Positions 12,142 through 23,334 of a stretch of 64,000 bases of DNA are shown here, piece by piece. Below the pieces are notes generated by a model. The model was not told the origin of the DNA and did not search any database. It was given only the letters and a program-made list of their open reading frames with translations. Numbering within the stretch: the stretch's first letter is position 1; each line of letters opens with the position of its first letter. Source of the DNA: Campanula takesimana (Eukaryota; Streptophyta; Magnoliopsida; Asterales; Campanulaceae); the NCBI GenBank assembly GCA_026119855.1, contig JAOWBW010002210.1:1-64000 (forward strand). The letters are read 5' to 3'. Made by a program: the position numbers and the translations under genes.

Positions 12142-14842
12142 TGTCGCGACCCCGAACCCCGCGGCCCGAGATCGCGAGCTGGACGTCGACTTAAAACCCA
12201 AACTCTGAAATATAGAAGTTAAAATTTCCATTTTGAAACAAAAGATGATAACACAAATTTTTACAGTTCCAAGTTTAAATCAAGAAAGTACATCTAACAT
12301 AAGCTCCACCGCTTATACCCAAAAGAATAAAATATACAATTCTTAATGACGTCAGTAATGGTAAAACTATCCCCAAAAAGGTTATACATTTAAATAATGT
12401 AAACCGATCCATAACAACCTGCCCCAATATCTCAAACCTCTCGACGTCCTCCTCGATCCGCGAATCCTAATCCTTTTCCTCCTGGGGGGGGGTTAAGGAA
12501 AACAATTTGAAACAAGAAACGGGGTGAGATAAAATCTCAGTAAGTTACTAATGCAACTACATGCCATGCTATTATGCAATAACCAATAATAATAATCTTA
12601 CGTAGCACATAGCAAATAACAATTAACAGATAGCAGCGGAAATAAACAAGTAACAAAGGATACTGAACCAAGGTTTCCCAAAAGGGTGAATCGATCTGAT
12701 CAATATTAACAGAACCGCATCAAAGAGCAGCTATAATAAACAGCATCAAGAGCTAAAGAAGCCGGTTCAGAAACCGAATATCCAATAACCAATCACCGAT
12801 AACCCATCGACCATAGCAGCATAACCAGCTGGAGAGAACCTCGGTAGCATAACAACTGAAGAGGACCCCGGTCAGAACCAACCAACAACCAATAATCGAT
12901 GAACGATAACGGGAACGGGGTACATGACACGAAGTCATTACCCAAACTCTATAATACTCACCAAAGGGAGTTCAATATCATCCCAACTATGGCCAGTAGA
13001 AGGGAACGGGAACGAGTGAAGAACATTATAAAGGACTTGGTTCAGGAGCCATTATAATCCTCTCACTAAACATCATGTTAACAAAGTACCAGCTGGACTT
13101 CCAAATAAATGCTAAGTAATAAATACTAGCTTAATTAAACAACTTAGGGTTCCAAAGTAGGGAACCACACCAATTAAATCACCATAAAGATGCAACGGGT
13201 ACTCATGAAGAGTTCAACAACAACGAACACAAGAAGTTTCTCATAAAAAAGCACAACAACGATAAACGGTATTGCTCATAAGGAGCTCAACAACAATGAT
13301 TATTAGAATACGATAATTCCATAAAGAGGAACCATACCAGATACATTTCAAAGATGATACCATAAGTTACTCATAAGGAACACAACCCAAACGGTCGCTC
13401 ACAAATAGTACAACGACTACAACCCAAAATTATCCTAAATGTTTACTCATAAGGATGTACTAGGACTATGAACTCAACCATCTCATCACACCTGAAATTC
13501 CAAAGTAGGAATCAGAATGAATACACTTTAAGGTTAATCAAACCGTAAGTACCCAAACGAATCCAAAATGTTACCCTTATTAGAACATGAATACGACCGG
13601 ACTAAACTCTACATTTTAGTGTTCAACAACAACCCTCTAGGTACTATGGAACATCTCCTAAAACCTAGACCAAGTCCTACTCGAAAATCAATTCGATTGG
13701 AACAACCACGAACACGTCATAAGATGCCCAAACACCCAATAAAATCCCGAAGTATAAAACTTATAACTTAACTGAAAAACCTATACCATCTTGTATTTCT
13801 CGAAGAGAGCTTCGAAACGATAGTTTACACGCCTAAAACGGAGTCCGGATGAGAAAGTTATGGCCTCCGGAAGATCGAACGAAAAACGGACAAACTGGAA
13901 AAAGGAGGGATGCGCGCGCCTCCAAAAAAAGTGATGCGCGCGCCTCCTAAGGTCAGAAAGCTGCGATTTCGAAGCAAAAAAGGGTGCGCGCGCCTCCCAA
14001 AACATGGTGCGCGCGCCTCCTTGCCCGGAGGGACGAAATCCGGCCAAAATCTGGGTTTTTATCAATTTTTCTTACCCATTTCATATTACAACCAAAATCA
14101 AACATAATCAACCTTCCACCAAGCATAAAGATGAACCCAAAACTACTTCTAACTAGAATGGGGACTCAAATAATACCATTCATCAACCAAGATCAAGATT
14201 CAAACCCAACATTCCTAAAATCACCATTTTTGACCAAAACTCAAAATAAATTCCAAATAAATTCCAAATTCAACCAAACTTCAAATATAACACATCAAGT
14301 ATAATATAAACATGATATGAACACTTTAGCATAAAAATGGGGGAAAAGCAACTTACCCGGATTTTCTCAAAGGTGACGGAACTCGAAATTTCTTGGCTTC
14401 CTACGATCCTATCGACGATCTAAACATGATTCATGTTTTAAGAAATGAGAAATAATGAGAGGAAGATGATGGAAATGAAGAGAGAAGTGAGAGGAAGAAA
14501 AACTTACCCAATGAGCTAGAGAGAGAGAGAAATGGCTGGAAAGTGAATGGGGTGAGGGAGAAATAGAGGGAGTAGGGAGAAGATGATTAAAACTAAACTT
14601 ACACTTAGACCCCTCCCTTACTACTACTCTCTACAAACAAACTCCCCACTAACAAATAAGACTCAACACTTCTACATTAGCACAAATGACCCAAATAAAA
14701 TGCTAGTCATAATTTATTATGACACATAAAGTGCACACATAAATATTTAAATAAATAATAATTTAAATAAATAAATAAGCAATTAAATAAATAATAATTA
14801 TTTATTACTAATAAAATAGAGCCTAGTTTTCGGGTCGTGACA
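12142..14842 (-). mobile_element. Solo LTR 2, TSD TTTAG
   Basis: A complete LTR of the same family as solo LTR 1, bounded by TGTCGCGACC and GTCGTGACA and flanked by TTTAG on both sides (12137-12141 and 14843-14847). The host LTR sequence reads straight through once it is removed, as copy 1 near 3930 shows. It is 2701 bp, longer than solo LTR 1 mainly in the middle part. Confidence 0.9.
13910..14020. repeat. GC-rich palindrome cassette (solo LTR 2)
   Basis: Four copies of ATGCGCGCGCCTCC or GTGCGCGCGCCTCC start at 13910, 13934, 13984 and 14007, with distances 24, 50 and 23. On the element strand the array begins 822 bp into the LTR, 336 bp after the GTAAGTTGC motif. Confidence 0.85.
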
Positions 14843-15105
14843 TTTAGACTCAGTATATTGGGTAGACTTGTATAGTTTTTGTAATGCCAGCGTATGTGCT
14901 AGGCATGTTTTCCGCTGTTTACAACCATTTGGTTTAAATTTCTTTGTATAGAACTCGTTGTGAGCTATCTTAGCTCGTTCCTCTTGAGTATATATATGAT
15001 GTCAGTTTGATATAAGCAAATGTCATTCAGTTTCTCATTTTTTGTTAGTCACGTGCACCAGGTTCGAGGTTCTATTAGGGAATCCCAGGACTTGGGGGCG
15101 TGCCA

Positions 15106-16383
15106 GTGCTCTTTATGAGTAACTTGTGAGTATCATCTTTAGGATGTGTTTGTTATGTGCCTTATCTTGGAGTCATCATGTTTTAATGGTCAATGTTGTT
15201 GGGCTCTCTATGAGCAATCTTGTTTATCATTGTTGGACTCTTTTATGGGAAACTTCTTGTGTTCATTATTGTTGAACTCTTCATGAGTAATCGTTTGCAT
15301 CTTTATGGTGATTAATTGGTATGGTTCCCTACTTTGGAATCATTAATTGTTTACCGAGCTAGTGTTATTTCTTAGCGTTTATTTGAAAGTCCAGCCGGTA
15401 TTTGTGGTTGTGTCGGGCGATGGGGAAGATTATAATGGCAACGAGCCGAGTCCATTATAATGTGATCCATTGTTTTGCCCTTATTTTCCTCTTTCAGATT
15501 GGCCTTAGTTGGGATGAGCTAGCTTCCTTCGGAAGTAGTCTAGCTAACTTTTTGGATTTTGACTTTGTGTCATCTCCCCTGTCCTTTGTGACATGTTACA
15601 TTGTTATGGTTCCGGTACCGGGCTTGTCATCTTCAGCTGTTTATGCTACTATGAAGATGGTTTGATGGGTTGATTGATTGATTGGTCGGTTCTGACCGGG
15701 GTTCTCTTCAGTTGTTATGCTGCTATTGTTGATTGGTTGATCGGTTGAAGCTACGCAGCGATTGTTCTACCAGTTTGGTGAAACCTTGGCTCGATATCCT
15801 TTGTAACGTGTTTATTTCAGCTTTATGTGCTGCATGATGAGCTGGTCGTTATTTCCAACCGGTATGGGACGGTTGGCGATAGGGAGCCTCTCATTTGTTG
15901 TTATGTGATTGTACATTATGAATGCTTATTGTTATATTACTGTTCATGACAGCATGGCACTTAGATGCATTTAGTAGCTTACTGAGATTTTATCTCACCC
16001 CGTTTCTTTTTATCTTTGTTGTTTTCCTTAACCCCCCCCAAGGAAAGCAAGTGGTAGCGTTGTGAGGTCCGTTGTAGCGGGAATCTTCTGAGCAGGTTGA
16101 CCTCTTTTGGGGCAGTTTCTCTTCGGAGCCTTTATGTATTTTGTTGTGAGATCGAGGTAGTATAGTGTTGTGTAAATACTGTTATCCGTTGAGTTTTTAT
16201 ATTATTAGTTGTTCTTGCTTTCGCACTTGTAGATTGTCTCCGAGTTGAAATCTCGTGAGGTGTTGTTTAATGGTATTGGTTTATAGTAGAATTCACGCGC
16301 CCGGTTTGGTATTTTGCATTTTGGAGATGTACATTATGTAAATTTTATGTTTATGGATTTTAGAATTTTTCCGGGGCGTAACA
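15106..16383 (+). mobile_element. Gypsy element B, truncated 5' LTR
   Basis: Matches the last 1278 bp of the LTR at 18943-21735, starting at the equivalent of 20458, and ends CCGGGGCGTAACA before a primer-binding site. The first 1.5 kb of this LTR, including the palindrome cassette, is missing. The break falls exactly where element A ends. Confidence 0.85.
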
Positions 16384-18942
16384 GTTGGTATCAGAGCAAT
16401 GGTTTTAGATCTTGAAGGAGAATAAGAAGTCTGATATTGAATAGGTTTCAATACTTGGGTGTTATAACTTTGAGCGGTTTAGGAAACTAAGTTTTCTTGA
16501 AAGATGAGGTTAAGGTAGAAGTTGGTTGAGTTATGAGTCGTGATATTGACGTCGAGTGTTTCTTCTCTTGTGGTATATCAAGTATAGGATTGGTGTCAAT
16601 AGTGTTGGTTCCATTGGGGTTAGTTGGTTTGGGAATCGAGAGTGCGAGTTTTGAAGGCTTGGGCATATCTATTTCGTAAAGTGGACAGCGTTTCGTGCTA
16701 TGTTCGCATGTTTGTTATCATTCATGGATTCATGTTGAGGTGTATTCTCGAATGGTGGACTACGTGATTGCTGCTGGTATGTATAGGGTGATTTAGTTAT
16801 GTCACCTATGCGGGATATTGATGAGTTAAGTGGTATGGTTTAGCTTTCTATATGCTACGAATTTCTTGTGTGCCATCGACAGGTGGAGAATATTTCTATA
16901 TTGGTATGTTTGACTTTGTTTAGAAGCATACTAGGTATATATATATAATGTTCAGGTTCTATGTTGAAAATCAGAAAATCTTTATTATAAGGTTGTGCTG
17001 GGAATTTAGCTTATTCATTTGGCAATATTAATTTTGATATATTAGGTATAATTTATATTGGGTGCAATATGTCGCTTGACCGATAGAGAACTTGGGTTAT
17101 TTGATGAGTTAAGATAAGCTACAATACTGATAGGTGAATCAGTGAACATATAGTATCGATTGGGTTAATAGAGTTAAAGATTCAATTTGAGAATTTCTTG
17201 ATAGGAGATTTTTCTTTACTTTTAGTACATCTACGTGAGTGCATCGGAATTGTTTAGTATGAGGAAATACTTAATTTATTATGGGTCATATTAAGAAGTT
17301 GAGTTATGATACTTTTGGGATCATTTTAATACATGACTGGAGTTGAGTTAAAGCAATGCGAGTTATGAGTATATTGTGGAAGTTATAATCATTAATGATG
17401 GTGAGCGCGTTAAGTTGAAAGGACTAGACATATTTAGAGAAGGTGAGAATTCCTCGAACAATATTAAAGGCATTTTGGGTTTTAGTGAACAGTTGTCACA
17501 TGGTTCTGAATCTTTTCTTAGTGGCGTCCTCGTTTGGATTAAGGATTTGTAAAGGAAATTGAGTATAGATACTTTGGCATATTAAAGGATACTATGGTTC
17601 TGTATTGGGACGGAGCGGTTTATTGAATATTTCGGATTATTATTGATCATTTGTAAGATCTTTTAGAGTTGTAAGTTGTAATATATTTTTACTTATGAAA
17701 ATAAAGATTGTGAAAATTTCGGATCGTTACAGTTGCTACTTTAATGGTAATCCTTAGAGATATAGTCACGCGGTGAACATTTGGAGGATGGGAAGTTTCT
17801 TTAGCTTTTCATAGTTTAAGAAGTTGAGTAAGCTCGAGATGGTTTAATGTTTTGAATTTCTGGGAAGTAATATTAAGTATACGATTATCTAATGGAAGTA
17901 TCTTTACAGTATAATTAGGGTTGTGAATAAGACAAGTTTGTAGTATCTCGAGAATTATGTTTAAGAGAAATTTGGATTCTTCAATTTTGGCCTTGGGTAT
18001 GGATTTTAGTTAGGAGTGAAGATAGTGATTGAAGAAGGTTCGGTACGAGAGATTACTATGTTGTAAGCATTATTTAAGTTCACTATATGATGGGTTAAAG
18101 TGGATAATTGGGAAATTCGGGAAGAGACGGAACTAAAGTAGCCGTGGCTATTGGATCATTCGGGTAAGTATTCAAAAATTCGGGTTAATAAATAGATCTA
18201 TCTATGACTAGGGATTGATTGTGGTTTTATTGATATCGCCTTAGCAAATTATAGTTGTTTTTATGGGACCAATTTTAGAAATGATGTTAATGGGTTATCA
18301 ATGTTGGATAGTTATATGTTCTTCGAAAGATAAATGTGAGTTAATACAAGTAGGTTGAGAAATACAAAGATTATGACTGTATTATGTTTTATATCATGTG
18401 GAAGTGAGTGTGGTAGTGGAATCTCATTTGATCGGATAGTTGATGACGGTAAATTTTTGAGTATATCATTGAGTCATTGGGTGACAATAATCGTTAGCCC
18501 TATTCCTTCTCTTATTTGTTCGGGTAGTAGTATGATTACTTGGGATGATATCTAGATCGTCAATGCGTACGGATGAACCGGAAAAGTAAAACTTATGGAT
18601 GTTGATGATTTAAGGGTTGATGGCGAGCGTAATGCTAATTAGGATCAAATCAGCTATGTCTCATAATTGGTGAACAAGTGATAGTCTTGAGAATGTGAAA
18701 TTCGGGATGAAAGAGGAAGTTAACTTTAGGATGTTTGATATGAATATGCTTGAGATATGTATGTGTTCAATATGTGTGGGTTTATTCGAGTCATGGAATC
18801 GATGTCTGAAATCTTTAATAGGTACTTGATTTGGGGTTATGAGTGCTATATGAGAATCGATATTTTGTAGCCTCGTTGTGGTTGCGTGTGATGATTTTTG
18901 ATAAGTGAATTCGCGGGCGAATTCTTTTTAAGGAGGGTAGAT
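16384..18942 (+). mobile_element. Element B internal region, non-coding
   Basis: TGGTATCAGAGC at 16386-16397 is an initiator tRNA-Met primer-binding site. The next 2.55 kb has no long ORF, only scattered matches to element A (for example GATAGGAGATTT near 17203 against GATAGAGGATTC near 7236) and to element F on the minus strand (33131-34605). It ends with GGGCGAATTCTTTTT and the purine tract AAGGAGGG before the 3' LTR. The internal region cannot encode gag or pol, so the element would have depended on enzymes from relatives. Confidence 0.8.
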
Positions 18943-21735
18943 TGTAACGACCCGAAAACCCTTCTCTATTTTCTTGGTAGTAAGTAATTATTTATTTATT
19001 TGATTATTTGTTTATTTATTTATGTGTGCATTTTTTGTCTCATAAAAAAAAATTATGTCTAGCATTTTAATTGGTCAATTGTGTTAGTGTGAAATTAGGG
19101 GCTTTTTAGTTGAAAGTGGGGTATATGGGTTTATATGTTCAAGTTGGGTCTAGAGGGGGCCTAGGTGGAACTCTTTTTAATTCTTCATCCTCCTCCCTCC
19201 TCCCTCACCTTTGTCACTCTCTTCACCTCACCAAAAAAACACACACACACAGTCTTTTCTCTCTCTCTCTCTCCTCCATGGAAGGTAAGAAAGCTCCCTC
19301 CTTCTCTCCATCTTTTGATCATCTTCCTCTCACTATTTCTTATTGCTCATTTTATGAAAAAATGCTTAGATCGTCGATAGGATCGTATAGAGCTAAGAAA
19401 ATTCAAATTCCGTCATCTTTCATAAATTCCAAGTAAGTTGCTTTTCCCCCTTTTATGCTAAAAATGTTCATCCTTAACTCATTTGATGCTCTAGTTGATA
19501 TATATTGCTTCTTTGGTTGATTTGGAATTGATTTACATTTTATTCATATTTTGTGAGAAATTTATGTTTGAATCATCTATTGATTTGGGTTGTCTAGATG
19601 ATGTTATATGGGTCCTTTTAGGCTTATAAGTTATTCTAGCACCTTTGGATACTTGTTAGAAGTATTGATTTTGAGTTGTGTTGAAATGGGTAAGTTTTGG
19701 GGAAGAACCCAGGTTTTGGTTGCCGATTTCCGACAGAGCAGGGCTGGTGGGCGACCGCCCATATTCAGGTTGGGCGACCGCCCATAAGGTCAGTCCGGGT
19801 GGTGTTAAATAATGGTCTTGGGCGACCGCCCAGGCAATCAGTTAGGTTCGAATTTGGAGAAGGGTCTTGGGCGACCGCCCAAAATGGCTGGTATTGAATG
19901 TCCTTATTTTTGAGTTGTTTTAAGAGTCAAGCTTGGTCTAGGCTCGAAGTACTACCCTAATTGAGTTAAATGGTCGTCGTGGAACACTTTAGTGTTTGGA
20001 ATTGGTTCCTTTGTGAATAATGGTGTTATGGAATTTGATCAAATATTGTTTGGGAATGTTTGGGCATCGTATATTGTGTTCGTGATTGTTCCAATAGAAT
20101 TGATTTTGGATAAGACTTGGTCTAGGTTTTAAGCGATATCCTATAGTACTTAGAGGGTTGTTATTGAAACTAAAGTGTAGGGTTTGGTCCGGTTGTGATC
20201 ATGTACTAATAGGTGTAACCTTTTGGATTCGTTTGGGGTGTTTAGAATTGGTTCGTTATGAGCGAATGTATAGCGTGAAATGGCGATTGGGTACCTGCGG
20301 TTTGATTAACCTTAAGGTGTAGTCATTCGGACTTCCTAATTGGAATTCTAGGTGTAGAAATATAGGGAATTAATAGTCTTTGTTCATCTTCATGAGTAAA
20401 CGTTTAGGGAATTTTGGTAATAGTCATTGTACTATTTGTGAGCGACCGTTTGGATTGTGCTCTTTATGAGTAACTTGTGAGTATCATCTTTAGGATGTGT
20501 TTGGTATGTGCCTTATCTTGGAGTCATCATGTTTTAATGGTCAATGTTGTTGGGCTCTCTATGAGCAATCTCGTTTATCGTTGTTGGACTCTTTTATGGG
20601 AAACTTCTTGTGTTCATTGTTGTTGAACTTTTCATGAGTAATCGTTTGCATCTTTATGGTGATTAATTGGTATGGTTCCCTACTTTGGAATCATTAATTG
20701 TTTACCGAGCTAGTGTTATTTCTTAGCGTTTATTTGAAAGTCCATCTGGTATTTGTGGTTGTGTCGGGCGATGGGGAAGATTATAATGGCAACGATCCGA
20801 GTCCATTATAATGTGATCCATTTTTTTGCCCTTATTTTCCTCTTCCAGATTGGCCTTGGTTGGGATGAGCTAGCTTCCTTCAGAAGTAGTCTAGCTAACT
20901 TTTTGGATTTTGACTTTGTGTCATCTCCCCTGTCCTTTGTGACATGTTACATTGTTATGGTTCCGGACCGGGGTTGTCATCTTCAGCTGTTTATGCTACT
21001 ATGAAGATGGATTGATGGGTTAATTGATTGATTGGTCGGTTCTGACCGGGGTTCTCTTCAGCTGTTATGCTGCTATTGTTGATTGGTTGATCGGTTGAAG
21101 CTGCGCAGCGATTGTTCTACCAGTTTGGTGAAACCTTGGCTCGGTATCCTTTGTAACGTGTTTATTTCATCTTTATGTGCTGCATGATGAGCTGGTCGTT
21201 ATTTCCAACCGGTATGGGATGGTTGACGATAGGGAGCCTCTCATTTATTGTTATGTGATTGTACATTATGAATGCTTATTGTTATATTACTGTTCATGAC
21301 AGCATGGCACTTAGATGCATTTAGTAGCTTACTGAGATTTTATCTCACCCCGTTTCTTTTTATCTTTGTTGTTTTCCTTAACCACCCCCCATAGGAAAGC
21401 AAGTGGTAGCGTTGTGAGGTCCGTTGTAGCAGGAATCTTCTGAGCAGGTTGACCTCTTTTGGGGCAGTTGCTCTTCGGGGCCTTTATGTATTTTGTTGTG
21501 AGATCGAGGTAGTATAGTGTCGTGTAAATACTGTTATCCGTTGAGTTTTTATATTATTAGGTGTTCTTGCTTCTGTACTTGTAGATTGTCTCCGAGTTGA
21601 AATCTCGTGAGGTGTTGTTTAATGGTATTGGTTTATAGTTGAATTCACGCGCCCGGTTTGGTATTTTGCATTTTGGAGATGTACATTATGTAAATTTTAT
21701 GTTTATGGATTTTAGAATTTTTCCGGGGCGTGACA
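18943..21735 (+). mobile_element. Gypsy element B, complete 3' LTR
   Basis: A 2793-bp LTR from TGTAACGACCCG to GGGGCGTGACA. Near 19180-19280 it has a pyrimidine-rich tract with (CA) and (CT) runs, as in a transcribed leader. A block from about 19370 ends in AAGTAAGTTGC, like a 5' splice site, and is conserved in solo LTR 1, solo LTR 2 and element F. The palindrome cassette lies 316 bp after that motif. The ORFs in this LTR (for example 19110-19436) are not conserved as proteins. Confidence 0.85.
19749..19880. repeat. GC-rich palindrome cassette (element B LTR)
   Basis: Four identical copies of GGGCGACCGCCC start at 19749, 19772, 19820 and 19869, with distances 23, 48 and 49. Three of the four extend to TGGGCGACCGCCCA. 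The array begins 806 bp into the LTR, the position where the related solo LTRs carry a different unit. Confidence 0.85.
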
Positions 21736-23334
21736 AGTTGTTTGTTATCCCCAGTCTTCTCGAAATTCGGAGTTGTACCTCCCCTTGGATTGCGCAAAGC
21801 GTCAGTCATTTGAAATGTTGTTCCCCCTGGTTTTCTCAAGATGCTGAGTTGTACCCCTGAGCTGCGCAAAGCGTCAGTTGTTGTTATCTTTTGGTCTTCT
21901 CAAGATGCTGAGTTGTACCTTTCCTGAGGTGCGCAGAGCGTCAGTCTTTTGAATGTTGTTACCTTTGGTCTTCCCGCCTTCCCGGGTTGTACCTTTCGAG
22001 TTGTATCCTCCCAAAACTACGCTGTGACTTGATTCCTATGGAGGGATACGTAGGCAGTTCAAGAAATTGAGCTCAGTCGCTTGTTATAATAAATATATTA
22101 GAATTATATATCTCGAGTTTTGCTGACATAATGTGCAGGGTGCAACAAGCGTCAAGGCTTTTCCCTTCAAAAATATTTGTTATACTCCGATCCAGATCCA
22201 AAGGATTTGAAAATCCGCAACGAAGTTGTGATGCTGAAAGCAATACCGGGTCACACAATGCGATGCCTCGGGAAATGAAAGGTTTCGGCTATGAAATAGT
22301 CAAAAACCCTTTTTGGGGGAACATGGATCCAAAATGAGGTTGCAGTACTCAGCACGGTGCCGATGGATCACTCGAAGCAATGGTTCATTGCTTAATAAGG
22401 CAAAAAAATCTCATCACGCAGCAATTCAAAAGGCCGAAGGACTCGGACAGAGCTCAAAATGCAGCGCATCCTTTGTTGAATGATTTTTTAAATTGTCATC
22501 TGTTATTGGTCTTCTCTTGATTATGAGTTGTACCCCCCCTTTAATTGGCGCGAAGCGTCCGACCTTCGATGAGTCATTATTATTTCCGCTGGTAGTCTCC
22601 TGATTTTGTACTCCCCTTTCTCGGATTGTACCTTGCGTCAATTCTTGAGCAATTGTTGATTTTAAACCTTCTCGTGATGTTGAGTTGGGTCTTCCCAGAA
22701 CTACGACTCGACTTGATTCCCATGGAGGGATACGTAGGAAGTTTACCCCGGTGAACTCAGTCGCCCATTTTTACAAATTGTTGGTCAAATACCAATCCCA
22801 GAGTCAGAAATGCGACTCATCTTGATGTTGAATTAGGTCATCTCCCGGATTCTGAGATGTACCCCCCCCCCCCGCTCCGATTGTACCTTGCGTCAATCCT
22901 TGAGTATTTTAATCGTGGTATTCTCCGATGTCGAGATTACCCCATCCTGAACTGCGTAATGTCGTACGTTCTCCATTTATGATTTCCATCCTGAACTGCG
23001 TATTGTCGTGCGTTCTCCATTTATGATTTCCATCCCAAGCAAAGAGACGACACATCTCAATGCTATCCCCTGCAATTTCTTTCTTTAATAAACCTGAACT
23101 ACGATTGGTCTGATTCTCGAAAGAGATACGTAGGTAAACCGGGAATCCGGGACCGACCATTGCTTGTGATTGTTTGATTGTTTGTTTGAGTTAGAACTAC
23201 GGAGGCTTGAATCTCGAAAGAGATACGTAGGAAGTCCTACTTTGGACCCAGCCGTTACAACCTAGACGATATCATTTGTCTTTTAGTGATCGTAGAATCC
23301 CCTTTACATTACAAGGAGATTCGACGAGGGGCTC
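21736..23334 (+). mobile_element. Tat/Ogre-like internal 3' region
   Basis: Non-coding sequence with repeated modules of the form AGTTGTACC, GCGCAAAGCGTCAGT and GAGGGATACGTAGG. The ACTACG...GATACGTAGG motif is typical of the long untranslated region before the 3' LTR of plant Tat/Ogre-lineage gypsy elements. Imperfect repeats of roughly 75-80 bp lie at about 21750-21975, with looser copies to 23040. The last 300 bp recurs nearly unchanged at 27290-27607 before the next LTR. No ORF is convincing. Confidence 0.65.

Larger units (their letters stand above)
8978..15105 (+). mobile_element. Gypsy element A, LTR copy 2 with nested solo LTR
   Basis: Starts TGTAACGCCC after the same polypurine tract as copy 1 and ends GGCGTGCCA. 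Removing the nested solo LTR (12142-14842) and one target copy leaves about 3.42 kb, matching copy 1. It lies on the same strand as copy 1. Its right end abuts a truncated LTR of element B with no visible target duplication, so the junction may be a deletion or recombination point. Confidence 0.85.

Noticed and set aside
19697..19897. ORF with repeated GRPP motifs
   Set aside because: It is the translation of the GGGCGACCGCCC cassette. Related LTRs have other units and no conserved frame.
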